Shown here: positions 1 through 8,643 of the stretch, one piece after another
Layout: every line of letters begins with the position of its first letter
Position numbering within the stretch: position 1 is the stretch's first letter
NCBI RefSeq assembly: GCF_025362475.1
Contig: NZ_JANYGH010000040.1
Location: 1 to 64,000, forward strand
DNA: 64,000 nucleotides
Direction of reading: 5' to 3'
DNA from: Mucilaginibacter sp.
Lineage (GTDB): Bacteria > Bacteroidota > Bacteroidia > Sphingobacteriales > Sphingobacteriaceae
Notes under the pieces: generated by a model
Database searches by the model: none
Told to the model about the DNA's origin: nothing
Seen by the model: only the letters and a program-made list of their open reading frames with translations
Position numbers and translations under genes: made by a program

Positions 1-6
1 TTAGGC

Positions 7-48
7 CACGTAAAAAACGTCATGACGGAATAGTGACGGTTTTACGTG
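7..48. repeat. imperfect inverted repeat at window edge
   Basis: Nine-base arms (7-15 and 40-48, CACGTAAAA / TTTTACGTG) enclose a second five-base pair (18-22 and 34-38), so the segment can fold into a hairpin with a central loop. No gene could be assigned to positions 1-137. The hairpin may belong to the 3' end of a gene lying off the left edge. Function unknown. Confidence 0.35.
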
Positions 49-137
49 AAGTTCAACAAATAATTATGCAAGTCCTGACGTTGTGAAGTTTTTACGGTGT
101 CAGCGCCGTGGAATAAATCCGACTCAAAGATATTAAA

Positions 138-170
138 AAAAGGCCGTTTCCGTTACAGAAACGGCCTTTT
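138..170. terminator. rho-independent terminator hairpin
   Basis: A 13-bp perfect stem (138-150 with 158-170, core GGCCGTTTC / GAAACGGCC) has a 7-base loop and a run of T on the + side and a run of A (T on the other strand) on the left side. It can therefore terminate transcription in either direction. It lies just downstream of the tRNA gene, which is read on the minus strand, and probably ends that transcript. Confidence 0.8.
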
Positions 171-209
171 TATCGGAAAAATCAACAAGCCCATGGCTGT
201 TAATTTAAG

Positions 210-283
210 TGCGCCCACCTGGGCTCGAACCAGGGACCAAAAGATTATGAGTCTTCTACTCTAACCAACTGAGCTATAGGCGC
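210..283 (-). tRNA. tRNA with CAT anticodon (Met, possibly Ile2)
   Basis: The minus strand folds into a full cloverleaf. The acceptor arm is GCGCCTA pairing with TGGGCGC (one G-T pair), followed by a D-arm of the AGCTCAGTTGGTTAGAG type. The anticodon arm is AAGA-CTCATAA-TCTT with anticodon CAT, and the T-arm contains GGTTCGAGCC. The discriminator base is A and no CCA is encoded. The long D-loop and lack of an initiator-type C1-A72 mismatch exclude initiator Met. An elongator Met tRNA and a lysidine-modified Ile tRNA both carry CAT in the gene and cannot be separated by eye. Confidence 0.9.
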
Positions 284-348
284 GGTTATTTATATTTATT
301 TAACGGGTGCAATTTTACATATTTGCAGTCAAATTACAAAGTCATTTT

Positions 349-978
349 ATGCAAAATATTAAAAATATCATCTTCGACTACGGTAACGTCATCTTCAATA
401 TCGATTTCCTGAAGGCTCAACAGGCGTGGAACCAGTTGGGTATCAATAATGCAGCTGATTTTTTTGGTCATAAACAGCAAGATCAAATTTTTGATAAATT
501 TGATAGAGGTGAGGTCTCTGCGGAGGAGTTTAGAGACTATATTCGGCTAAAATCGGGTAATCCAAAGCTCACAGATGAGCAAATAAACGCGGCGTGGAAC
601 AGTATGTTGCTCGGACTTGAGCCAGGAAACCATGAATTGTTGCTAAATTTAAAAGGCAGGTACCGTACTTTCCTCCTTAGTAATATTAATGCCATCCATT
701 ACGATCATATTATGAACTACCTGAAAACTGATTTTGATTTTGATGGTAATGATCACCTATTTGAGAAAACTTATTACTCTCACCTAACAGGTAAGCGTAA
801 GCCAGAGTCAAGGATATTTGAATTGGTGCTTAATGAAAACAACCTTGAACCCGCTGAAACTTTGTTTATAGATGATAGCCCTCAGCATTTAGCCGGTGCA
901 GAAAAATTGGGGATACAAACCTTTTTGATGACCAAACCTGATACTATACAGCAGTTTTTTAAAAGAGCGCAGTTATAA
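349..978 (+). CDS. HAD-superfamily hydrolase (YihX-like phosphatase)
   Basis: This is a cytosolic phosphatase-like protein of about 209 residues. Motif I is at the N-terminus (FDYGNVIFN), with the nucleophilic Asp followed by Tyr-Gly as in the FDxGNV branch of HAD subfamily IA. Motif II is SNIN in FLLSNIN, the Lys of motif III lies in GKRKPESRIF, and motif IV is IDDSPQHLAGA. The helical cap sits between motifs I and II. A GTG 42 bases upstream could add 14 residues, but the ATG at 349 places the nucleophile strand at the usual distance from the N-terminus. The family hydrolyses small phosphorylated metabolites; the substrate cannot be read from the sequence. It stands alone. Confidence 0.85.
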   Translation: MQNIKNIIFDYGNVIFNIDFLKAQQAWNQLGINNAADFFGHKQQDQIFDKFDRGEVSAEEFRDYIRLKSGNPKLTDEQINAAWNSMLLGLEPGNHELLLNLKGRYRTFLLSNINAIHYDHIMNYLKTDFDFDGNDHLFEKTYYSHLTGKRKPESRIFELVLNENNLEPAETLFIDDSPQHLAGAEKLGIQTFLMTKPDTIQQFFKRAQL

Positions 979-1042
979 ATTAAATTTGAGTCCATCCAAA
1001 ATCTTTTATCTTGTTTTTTTCCTGGGCCGTATTCAAATTGAA

Positions 1043-1999
1043 TTATTGTTTAATTAATAATTCCATTTGAATATTACTCCGTTCGTATGGCGAATTACGG
1101 CTTGCAACTTTATTAAAACCCAGTTTGTGGTACAGGCTAATTGCTGGTTTTAGTATAGTATTGCTTTCAAGGTAGATTTTTTTTGCACCCAATAATCTGG
1201 CTTTTTCAATGATCCCTTTACCCAATAAGAAACCAATATTTTTCCCCTGTGCTAAAGGCGATACCGCCATTTTTCCCATTTCGTATTCATAGTCCGGATC
1301 ATTCATTTTAATTAAGGCGCATACGCCTACAGGTACATCATTGTACAAAGCAACCAATATACAGCCACCTTTATCTAATATATAGCCTTGTGGGTCATCT
1401 AATGCCCTGTAGTCGGCTTCCTCCATTTTGAACCACCTGGAGATCCATTCTTCATTTAAATCCTTAAATACCTGCTTATATTGCGGATCATAAGCGATGA
1501 TCTTTACATTAAGGCTCTCCCGTTCTTTCTTTTGCTCACGAACCCTGGTAAGCAAGGATTGCTGATCTAACAAAAACTCCCACTCTTCTATTGCTTTCCA
1601 AAGATCGTTACGGGTTTGTGTCGTGAGTTGTTCAATTGCCCGGTTGATATCGATATATTGATCTTTAATTTTTTCACTAATGGTGTTCCCTTTGGCAGAC
1701 AAGCTAACCATATTCAATCTTCCATCTTTTTTATCCTTTTGTTCGGTAACCAACCCTTGCTTAACCATTTCCCTGATGATTTTGCTTACAGAAGGATGCG
1801 AATGCCCAATTTCCTTTGAAATGTTTGTAATGGTTTTTGCTTCTCCCGCCGATAAAACATAAAAAACAGGAAACCACTTAGGTTGCATATCAATATCATA
1901 CATTTTATAAATGCTTGCGGCATCTTCGGTAATTTTCTCGGTAAGCATTCTTAACCGGCTACCTATGGCCATCTTGCCGGTTCTGTTAAAAAATTCCAT
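1043..1999 (-). CDS. MarR-family regulator fused to GNAT acetyltransferase
   Basis: This 318-residue protein has two domains. Residues about 10-150 form a MarR winged helix; the recognition helix is around residues 66-82 (SHPSVSKIIREMVKQG) and the wing carries DKKDGR. Residues about 165-318 form a GNAT N-acetyltransferase with acetyl-CoA loop QGKNIG at 251-256 after beta-strand MAVSP, and the C-terminal SLYHKLGF motif. Such fusions are widespread and are thought to link ligand sensing or acetyl transfer to repression; the acetyl acceptor is unknown. The gene is alone on the minus strand. A promoter with an embedded inverted repeat lies directly upstream, suggesting autoregulation. Confidence 0.9.
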   Translation of the reverse strand: MEFFNRTGKMAIGSRLRMLTEKITEDAASIYKMYDIDMQPKWFPVFYVLSAGEAKTITNISKEIGHSHPSVSKIIREMVKQGLVTEQKDKKDGRLNMVSLSAKGNTISEKIKDQYIDINRAIEQLTTQTRNDLWKAIEEWEFLLDQQSLLTRVREQKKERESLNVKIIAYDPQYKQVFKDLNEEWISRWFKMEEADYRALDDPQGYILDKGGCILVALYNDVPVGVCALIKMNDPDYEYEMGKMAVSPLAQGKNIGFLLGKGIIEKARLLGAKKIYLESNTILKPAISLYHKLGFNKVASRNSPYERSNIQMELLIKQ

Positions 2000-2002
2000 A
2001 TA

Positions 2003-2058
2003 TAAATCTAATTACGTAACTGATTACGCAAATATATCAGAAATTAGATTTATCCAAA
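2003..2058 (-). promoter_or_regulatory. promoter and operator candidate of the MarR-GNAT gene
   Basis: On the minus strand there is a -33 TTTG (2055-2058), an 18-base spacer and a -7 TATATTTG (2029-2036), which fits the Bacteroidota promoter pattern closely. A perfect 11-bp inverted repeat (2003-2013 TAAATCTAATT and 2042-2052 AATTAGATTTA, 28-base spacer) has one arm between -33 and -7 and the other in the leader just before the start codon. A protein bound there would cover the promoter; self-repression by the MarR domain is inferred. Confidence 0.6.
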
Positions 2059-2259
2059 GGCAATCGGTATAAAATGACAAAAAAACAATGATTTTAAGAG
2101 GGCGAAAGTTGCATATAAACCTCTTTTATAGAACAATTAAGGGTGCAGAGAGCCATATACATTGATGATCAACATATAGTATAATGTCAAATATCGCCCA
2201 CGCAATATCAGCATTGATTTACAATACATTAACTTATTTTAAAGAGATATTAAAAATCC

Positions 2260-3330
2260 CTATGCCCAGGCTTTCCTCAAAAACCTCAACCAGTTACCAT
2301 GCATCATGTTCTCGATATCCAGATCGGTATAACCTCGCTTTTTTAACAGATCAGGTACCTTTTGCAGATCGGCGATGGTTTCCAGGTCGTACGGACACTG
2401 TTCGCGACCGAAAGCGCCGTCAAGATCGGTGCCCATACCTACATGCAGGGCGTTTCCGGCTATCTGGCATATATGATCGATATGATCAATCATAACCTCA
2501 AGGTTACAGTTCATTCCTTTTGGTGTAGATACTCCCCTCACCCATCCCGGCACCATCATCCAGGCATCAAGGGCCGCACCTATTACCGCTCCGCGATCAA
2601 TCAGGGCCTTTATCATTTCATCGCTGTACTGGCGGTTATGGTTTACCAATGCACGACAATTGTTATGACTCGCCCATACGTGGCCGTTAAAATGGTCCAA
2701 TGCCTCCCAAAAACTATCATCGCATAAATGAGTAGCATCCAAAATAATATTCAAGCGCTCCATCTCTCTTAAAAGCTCGTGCCCTTTCGGCCCCATATAG
2801 CCAGTAGCATCAGTGCCTTGCGCATACCTGCCGGGGCCATAATGAGCCGGCCCAACAGCACGCAAACCATAATTATAGGCTCGCTCCAGGTGTTGAACGG
2901 TAATAATAGAATCTGCCCCCTCTAAACTTAAAATATACCCTATCGCTTTATTTTCTGTGGGTTGGCCATCATTCCAATACGATAAATGTTTTTCTAATGA
3001 TGTCAGGTTATTCACTTGCACCATTTCGCCAGCATCTTCCATGGCTTTATACCATGCTACCTGTCCTTGTGTTTGTGCCCAGGCTTGCTCTGGCGAGTGC
3101 CAACCCGGCAGCGGATTGCCCGGTGCTACATAACGCCCTATTTGTGTGGCTACTACCAAACCGATGTTGCCTTTACGCAACTCTGGCAAAGTAATCACGG
3201 CTTTGGCTCTATCGGGTTTATCGGTCAGGCCTTCTTCACGCCGGTTAAGTTCGGCTAGTGGCCGGGTAAGGTCACGATTCCACTCCAGCGCATTCATGCT
3301 GAGATCTAAATGAGCATCAACTACAAACAT
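2260..3330 (-). CDS. membrane dipeptidase-like metallopeptidase (M19)
   Basis: This 356-residue TIM-barrel dizinc peptidase belongs to the renal dipeptidase family. The metal ligands are visible: H7 and D9 in DAHLD, the bridging Glu at 137 in SLEGAD, H201 in LDATHL and H222 in SHNNCR. No signal peptide is seen, so it should act in the cytoplasm. M19 enzymes cleave dipeptides and often accept a D-residue at the C-terminal position. It is the last gene of a three-gene minus-strand operon, nine bases after a D-threonine-aldolase-like gene that follows a RidA gene. This context points to use of D-amino-acid-containing dipeptides (inference). Confidence 0.9.
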   Translation of the reverse strand: MFVVDAHLDLSMNALEWNRDLTRPLAELNRREEGLTDKPDRAKAVITLPELRKGNIGLVVATQIGRYVAPGNPLPGWHSPEQAWAQTQGQVAWYKAMEDAGEMVQVNNLTSLEKHLSYWNDGQPTENKAIGYILSLEGADSIITVQHLERAYNYGLRAVGPAHYGPGRYAQGTDATGYMGPKGHELLREMERLNIILDATHLCDDSFWEALDHFNGHVWASHNNCRALVNHNRQYSDEMIKALIDRGAVIGAALDAWMMVPGWVRGVSTPKGMNCNLEVMIDHIDHICQIAGNALHVGMGTDLDGAFGREQCPYDLETIADLQKVPDLLKKRGYTDLDIENMMHGNWLRFLRKAWA

Positions 3331-3339
3331 ATTTTTTTA

Positions 3340-4458
3340 TCAGATGGTAATCTTACGGTCGCGGGCTAAGTTTAGCCACTCACCCGTAAGTGTTTTATTT
3401 TCAATTGTATAAACACGTTCATATAAAGCCACTGTTGGGCAAACATGATGCGGAATGCCATAAAGCACATCCCCTATTTTATAGTGATGATCTTTACCGG
3501 CATCAACTACCAAATGCTCTTCACTTTGGCCGGTTGGTATCAATTCCGGGGCGTTTAAAAAGTATATGCGTTTTCTTAATTCGTTCTCGGCAGATACGGA
3601 TTTATGCCCTACATCCAAACAAAGCTTAGTTTCATCCGGCAGGGAAACTACTCTTGTAGCAATTAGCACTGCTGGCAAAAATGGCTGTTCGGGTATCCCT
3701 ATTTCGTATCCCCTATCCCAATATACAAAAGTTCCGGGGCTGCATTCTACAAAATCTCTTTTGGCATGAATGGTAAATGTAGGCGAACCACCGGCAACAA
3801 TAATAGGTTCCGGATAGCCCTTGGTTTTAATATCCCGTTGTAGTTTTAAAACCGGTTCAAACGCCGCATCACAACGTTTTTTTCTTTCATTGATATCAAC
3901 ATCATGAATATGACCGTCATAAGCATGCAAACCAACCGGATTTACTCCTGGCAAAACACTGCAATCTATATATAATTGCAAGGCTTCTAACCCGGCGGCA
4001 ATCCCTGTACGGTTCATCCCAACATTCAAATCCAGGTAAACATTGATCGTGAGGTTATATTGTTTAGCTACCTCAGAAATTTCATTGGCAGCTACAACAC
4101 TATCAACCAGGCAGGAAAATTGAGTTTGCGGATAAGTGTTGATCAATTTAATGAACCTATAAAGTTTAGGTCCTACCGGTTGGTAAGCAAGCAATACATC
4201 GGGAGCGCCGCACATTGCTAATAATTCGGCCTCGGCAATGGTAGCGCATTTAAACTTTTTGATTCCGGCCTTCAGCAATAATTGGGTAACTTCTTTGTTT
4301 TTATAGGTTTTTACATGTGGTCGCAAACGCTTAACATCGTCTATCATTGTTTTAAGCAGATCGATATTGGCCTGTACCCGGGCCGGATATACTACAAGGG
4401 CAGGTGTATCCAGCTTGTCTATATCTTCTATTTTGAACCAATCTTGTTGATCAGCCAT
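3340..4458 (-). CDS. D-TA family PLP enzyme (D-threonine aldolase / D-serine dehydratase-like)
   Basis: This 372-residue fold-type III PLP protein resembles D-threonine aldolase and eukaryotic-type D-serine dehydratase. The N-terminal alanine-racemase-like barrel carries the PLP-lysine motif RPHVKTYK (residues 46-53). The C-terminal beta-domain has the metal-binding pair in GIPHHVCP (His and Cys) that marks the D-TA/DSD1 group rather than alanine racemase. The products would be glycine plus an aldehyde, or pyruvate/2-oxobutyrate plus ammonia. It lies two bases after the RidA gene, which favours a dehydratase forming reactive enamine intermediates, but an aldolase is not excluded. Confidence 0.85.
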   Translation of the reverse strand: MADQQDWFKIEDIDKLDTPALVVYPARVQANIDLLKTMIDDVKRLRPHVKTYKNKEVTQLLLKAGIKKFKCATIAEAELLAMCGAPDVLLAYQPVGPKLYRFIKLINTYPQTQFSCLVDSVVAANEISEVAKQYNLTINVYLDLNVGMNRTGIAAGLEALQLYIDCSVLPGVNPVGLHAYDGHIHDVDINERKKRCDAAFEPVLKLQRDIKTKGYPEPIIVAGGSPTFTIHAKRDFVECSPGTFVYWDRGYEIGIPEQPFLPAVLIATRVVSLPDETKLCLDVGHKSVSAENELRKRIYFLNAPELIPTGQSEEHLVVDAGKDHHYKIGDVLYGIPHHVCPTVALYERVYTIENKTLTGEWLNLARDRKITI

Positions 4459-4460
4459 GG

Positions 4461-4925
4461 CTACACTAATTCAAACAGGGCCTCTATTTCAACCGGAATA
4501 TTATCGGGTAATGATCCCATACCTACTGCGCTGCGCACACCAATTCCGTTTTCTTCGCCCCAAATTTTAGCAAAAAGTTCACTTGCTCCGTTGATAATGA
4601 AGGGGTGTTTTTCAAAATCGGATGTACAGTTAACCATACCCAATACTTTTATCACCCTTTTAACCTTATCAAAACTTCCGATATTAGCTTTTATAGTAGC
4701 CAGCATAGCCAAGCCAACCTGCCGTGCAGCCAACTTACCATCTTCCATATTAATGGTATCACCAATTCTGCCAATAATAAGGGTGCCATCATCCTGTACC
4801 GTTCCGTGACCAGATAGGTAAAGGTATTTACCATCAACTAAACAAGGCTTGTAAACACCAAGTGGTTTTGGCGCCGGCGGCAGGTTTAAACCCAATGCCG
4901 CAAAGTTTTCTTCGGGAGTGTTCAT
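4461..4925 (-). CDS. RidA-family enamine/imine deaminase
   Basis: This 154-residue Rid-family (YjgF/YER057c/UK114) protein is predicted to form a trimer that hydrolyses 2-aminoacrylate-type enamines and imines released by PLP enzymes. The conserved active-site arginine lies in GVRSAVGMGSLP near residue 131, followed by the family C-terminus VEIEALFEL. It is somewhat longer at the N-terminus than archetypal 128-residue RidA and belongs to the RidA-like subfamily starting with xxLGLxLPPxPxPxGxY. It is the first gene of the RidA, D-TA, M19 operon, so its probable role is to clear the unstable product of the next enzyme. Confidence 0.88.
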   Translation of the reverse strand: MNTPEENFAALGLNLPPAPKPLGVYKPCLVDGKYLYLSGHGTVQDDGTLIIGRIGDTINMEDGKLAARQVGLAMLATIKANIGSFDKVKRVIKVLGMVNCTSDFEKHPFIINGASELFAKIWGEENGIGVRSAVGMGSLPDNIPVEIEALFELV

Positions 4926-4970
4926 AGCGTAAAACTATTGTTTTTTTAATAAATACGGTACCATAAAAAG

Positions 4971-4998
4971 CAAAAAAGCCGGGGATCTCACTCCCGGC
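4971..4998 (-). terminator. rho-independent terminator
   Basis: Read on the minus strand, a GC-rich six-bp stem (GCCGGG/CCCGGC, 4978-4983 with 4993-4998) is followed by TTTTTTGCTTTTT. It lies 27 bases after the stop of the outer-membrane protein gene at 5025 and separates that gene from the RidA operon downstream. Confidence 0.85.
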
Positions 4999-5024
4999 CT
5001 CTCCTTAAATCATAAAACCAATCT

Positions 5025-6134
5025 CTATTTAAATCTGTATGTAACTCCAATATTGATGGCGTAATCGGCAAATGCCGCATCGCCCTGTGTATATGTTCCT
5101 GTTAGTTGTGTTGAAATTTTATCCGGAACACTTTGAGTACGATCACGTTTTAAAGCAACCGGTACAAAAGCATAAATTGAAAGCGATTTTAAGCGATAAG
5201 TAACACCTGGCTCAGCAGATATAATGTAACCTGGCCTTCTGAAGCCATTGCTACCACCTACAAGATCCTTTACTGGCAAACATTCGTAACGTACACCGGC
5301 AGAAAAATCAAATTTACCTACACCATAGCTCGCACCACCTCTCAACATTACCTGGTCTGGTACGCTCATGATATCGCTGCCATTGGCAACAGCTTTAGCA
5401 CTTGGAGCACTGCCACGTGCCGATGAAACACCATTTTGTTCTCTTGGACTAATAAGGTAATAGAAACCACCATATACTCCAAACTTATGGGTGAAGTTAT
5501 AATAGGCATTAATTTCGGTAGTTATACCGGTACCACCATCTCCCAATTGTATAGATTGATCAACCGGACCAAGTACTTTGGTATCGGCTGTACCTCCCTG
5601 GTGGTAAAAATAATCCTGGTAGTTATAGGTGCCGGTAGCCAGCTTTAAACCCAATCCTACCTGTATATTTCCTTTGCGGGCTTTTGCCGGGTTCAATAGC
5701 CAGGCATAAGCTGTTAAACGGATATCGCCTAAGCCAAAAGAATGTGTGCTTAAACGCTCTTTATTACCATGTTCATATAAAGATGACCGGCTGTTATCAA
5801 CAATAGGCACATCAACCGCAAATGACCAACGGTTGTCAAAAATACGGGTAAGCGTTAAATCCTGAGTATATGAATGGTTAATCACGTTTGTACCTAAAGC
5901 AATACGTTGCTTTTGTTCCTGGGTACCAACAAAGTGTTTGTATGATTTGAAATATCTGCTGTTGCTATTGAACAACCAGCTTCCATTGCCTGTATTAGAA
6001 CTATCCGGGTGTTCATCCATGGTACATAAGCCACCTGTGCTTCTGATTGCCACACAACCTTGGGCCTGTACATTGATGTAATTAAAAAGGATAAGAAAAG
6101 CGATACCACAGATAGATTTTAGAATAAATTTCAT
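5025..6134 (-). CDS. putative outer-membrane beta-barrel protein
   Basis: This 369-residue exported protein has a signal peptide (residues about 1-24, cleavage near VQAQG). After it come two cysteines (GCVAIRS and GLCTMDE) and then alternating amphipathic strands ending in the typical barrel terminus AINIGVTYRFK, with a final aromatic-basic pattern. It resembles the broad 'transporter/MetA-like' barrel families, but no precise family could be named and no substrate is known. It is the last of four minus-strand envelope genes (9576 to 5025) and is followed by a strong terminator. The paralogous barrel at the head of the group suggests a shared envelope function. Confidence 0.7.
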   Translation of the reverse strand: MKFILKSICGIAFLILFNYINVQAQGCVAIRSTGGLCTMDEHPDSSNTGNGSWLFNSNSRYFKSYKHFVGTQEQKQRIALGTNVINHSYTQDLTLTRIFDNRWSFAVDVPIVDNSRSSLYEHGNKERLSTHSFGLGDIRLTAYAWLLNPAKARKGNIQVGLGLKLATGTYNYQDYFYHQGGTADTKVLGPVDQSIQLGDGGTGITTEINAYYNFTHKFGVYGGFYYLISPREQNGVSSARGSAPSAKAVANGSDIMSVPDQVMLRGGASYGVGKFDFSAGVRYECLPVKDLVGGSNGFRRPGYIISAEPGVTYRLKSLSIYAFVPVALKRDRTQSVPDKISTQLTGTYTQGDAAFADYAINIGVTYRFK

Positions 6135-6220
6135 AGTTTTTTTAGGTGTTTATAAATGATAGAATGATAAAACCGGTCATTTTAACCCAGTTTCGACCTG
6201 ACTTGATACAGGATTTTATG

Positions 6221-7039
6221 TTAATTAATGATGTTTAAATTAGATGTATTTTTAAAAGGCCATGCAATGGAGCCCGAAGGGGCTTTTTTAACTGCGAACC
6301 ACAATGATAATAATACACCGTAGCTGCCGCCACGTTCTATCCATTCAAATATTTCATATTTAGGATAAAAAAGTTCGCTCGCTATTTTCCAGGCAATTAA
6401 TACCAAAAGTATATTAGCAAAGGGACGAATGAGTACCGAAAAGGCAGCCACAATTTCAAATAGGCCTACTATATATGCTGTTTTACCGGGATCATTAAAC
6501 CCTAAGGAATGATATTGATTGATAAGCCCGGCTTTCTGGATAAGATTTAGCCACCCATGGCCAAGCAGTAGCAGGAAAGCGAATACCCTTAAGCAATTAA
6601 TTACTGCTTTTAAGGTAGATGCATCCAAATTTACATGATCATCCATACGGGTAAACCATTTTTTCAAAGGCATTTTAAAGCCTCCCTGTAATAGCAGCAG
6701 CACAAACGGAGCACCAAAATTACCCGCACGTTCAATTAACTCGGCAAATGGCTCACCCGATAATGGGCGCATTGATGCTGTTATAAATCCCCATATTACC
6801 AGCCATCCCGCTACAACACGCAAGGGATAAACCAAAAGAGATAAGCCTAACAGTATATCAATTACCCCTACATATGGCATCAGCGTATATGACATGTCAT
6901 GACCAATGCCTACTACCGCAAAGTAATTACACCATATTTGTTTGGTTATGATCCCAAATGCACCATGCCCAATAAAACACATGGCACAGGCAAAGCGTAG
7001 TGTATAATATATTTTTTGATCGGCGGTTAAACGTTGCAT
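6221..7039 (-). CDS. DoxX-like polytopic membrane protein
   Basis: This 272-residue integral inner-membrane protein has about eight hydrophobic segments arranged as two DoxX-like halves: 'RFACAMCFIGHGAFGI' near residue 14 and 'RVFAFLLLLGHGWLNL' near residue 150. The repeated GHG signature in each half suggests internal duplication. No catalytic residues can be assigned. It lies 25 bases after the haloperoxidase-like lipoprotein gene in the same orientation and is probably co-transcribed. Function unknown; DoxX-family proteins have been linked to quinol or thiol chemistry in membranes, so any redox role here is speculation. Confidence 0.65.
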   Translation of the reverse strand: MQRLTADQKIYYTLRFACAMCFIGHGAFGIITKQIWCNYFAVVGIGHDMSYTLMPYVGVIDILLGLSLLVYPLRVVAGWLVIWGFITASMRPLSGEPFAELIERAGNFGAPFVLLLLQGGFKMPLKKWFTRMDDHVNLDASTLKAVINCLRVFAFLLLLGHGWLNLIQKAGLINQYHSLGFNDPGKTAYIVGLFEIVAAFSVLIRPFANILLVLIAWKIASELFYPKYEIFEWIERGGSYGVLLSLWFAVKKAPSGSIAWPFKNTSNLNIIN

Positions 7040-7064
7040 TTTTTAGCTTACTTGATAGTACTTA

Positions 7065-8618
7065 TTAAAGTCCGGCTCCGTCTGCTTTCCCCCTGTTAAC
7101 TGCATATTGCCCTACCTTGTTACCGGTTACCAAGCCAACTTCACAATCACTGCGGAAGTGGATACCACCATACAACCTTGACATAGCAGCATCATTCGCC
7201 AGATCAGTAAACTTACTTCCCCTATCAGGTAATAAATAGGTAAGCACGGTTGCAGCTGCACCGCTAAAGTTTGAGTGGCCTGACGTATAAGCTGGAAAAT
7301 TGGGTACGCCTGTCAGGGTTTTTACCAAAGGATCAACTTGTGATGGGCGTTGATTAAAGTAAAAATATTTGGTATCCCAGCAAACAATTGCAGCATCCAT
7401 TTCGGCCATATTTAATAATGCAAAATTACGGGCCCAGCGTACTTCGCTATAATTTTGTTTTACAAACTCATCTGCAGCTATGGCATCCCAATGACCTGCC
7501 GGGGTGTAAGTTCCAATACCATCGGCCCAAAAAGCAACCTGCTCTTCATGCTGGCGGCTGTGGTTTTTGCTCATTGATAATACCTCGTCAACTTCTTTCT
7601 TATACTCAACTGAATTGGATAAATAAGGCGCAGCCGGACGAAGAGCAACCACTGTTAAAGTATCAAACAAAAAAGGAAGAACTTTTGAAAACAAAGGTAA
7701 CATTGGCGGCCGTTTAGGCGTTTCTAAACTCTCCCAGAATTTCCCTTTTTCAAATGCCGTTGTTTGAAGTTTTGCCCATACTGTAGCATCACCAATAGCC
7801 TTACCGGCACGATCACCACGGGCACGGGCTGCAAATAAGGCAGCAACTTGCTTACCCAATGATTCTCCTGCTGTAATTTCACCACGAGTGTTGGCGCCCG
7901 CCATTATACGATATAATTTTTCTTCCTGAGCTTTCTCGTTAATGAAGGCTAACTCTGTTGGGAATAAAAGCTTCATCATCTCAACTGTAGTGCCGGCAAC
8001 AACAGCATCTTCACTTGGATACGATGGCAAATCAGAAACAGGTACCAGGGCACGTACAGTTGCATCGTTTTTGTATGGTGCAGTACGTTTATAAGTATTT
8101 TTAAAATGCCAGGCCGCTACTAAGGCATCATATTGAGCAGCACTCACATAGGCATAAGCACGTGCGGCATATGGAGGATTCGAGAATGGAAACTCCGGAT
8201 AATTAAACGGATTGGCCGAGCTTGGTGCTGGGTAAGTACCATCAATATTTTGATACGGCGCAACGTTATGCTTAGCCACCAGTTGGCGCATAATCTCATT
8301 CCACCTTAATACGGCACCTGCGCTCCAATATTTTATAGAGGCTTTCTGGTCATCAGTTAAATTCCTTTGCATCGCCTTAATCTCGTTGATATCGGCAAGG
8401 TAAGCGGGTGATGTCACTGCATCAGGCGCAGATATGGTAAGAACGCTAAAGTCCTTAACTAATACCGGTTTCCAGGTATCTGCATCAAGGTCGAGCTTTG
8501 CAGGTGTTAATGCAGGGTACAATGCTGTACGGTCAACTATATCTTTTTTACACGATGAGCTAAAAATGGCTACACCTAAAAAAACTGTTGGAATTATATG
8601 AAGTAAAGATCTTTTCAT
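7065..8618 (-). CDS. vanadium-haloperoxidase / PAP2-family lipoprotein
   Basis: This protein of about 517 residues has a lipoprotein signal (FLGVAIFSSSCKK). The start at 8618 is chosen because the longer reading frame adds 31 residues before the signal peptide and overlaps the upstream gene. The fold's oxyanion/vanadate site is complete: K-x6-RP in KYFYFNQRP, SGHS in AYTSGHSNFSG, and R-x5-H in SRLYGGIHFRSD. These residues bind phosphate in PAP2 phosphatases and vanadate in haloperoxidases. Length and motif order match bacterial VCPO-like proteins better than small PAP2 phosphatases. The activity (acid phosphatase or halide oxidation) is unresolved. It sits between an outer-membrane barrel gene and a DoxX-like gene. 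Confidence 0.85.
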   Translation of the reverse strand: MKRSLLHIIPTVFLGVAIFSSSCKKDIVDRTALYPALTPAKLDLDADTWKPVLVKDFSVLTISAPDAVTSPAYLADINEIKAMQRNLTDDQKASIKYWSAGAVLRWNEIMRQLVAKHNVAPYQNIDGTYPAPSSANPFNYPEFPFSNPPYAARAYAYVSAAQYDALVAAWHFKNTYKRTAPYKNDATVRALVPVSDLPSYPSEDAVVAGTTVEMMKLLFPTELAFINEKAQEEKLYRIMAGANTRGEITAGESLGKQVAALFAARARGDRAGKAIGDATVWAKLQTTAFEKGKFWESLETPKRPPMLPLFSKVLPFLFDTLTVVALRPAAPYLSNSVEYKKEVDEVLSMSKNHSRQHEEQVAFWADGIGTYTPAGHWDAIAADEFVKQNYSEVRWARNFALLNMAEMDAAIVCWDTKYFYFNQRPSQVDPLVKTLTGVPNFPAYTSGHSNFSGAAATVLTYLLPDRGSKFTDLANDAAMSRLYGGIHFRSDCEVGLVTGNKVGQYAVNRGKADGAGL

Positions 8619-8643
8619 CAGATTATTATTAAGTATTATGAAA

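Noticed and set aside
1..130. Minus-strand reading frame ending at position 1-3 as the tail of a gene
   Set aside because: An in-frame stop leaves only about 17 codons, so the frame has no support.
2184..2727. Long + strand open frames antisense to the M19 dipeptidase (e.g. 2184-2495, 2362-2727)
   Set aside because: They mirror the codon pattern of the minus-strand gene, have no recognisable domain and would overlap a well-supported gene completely.
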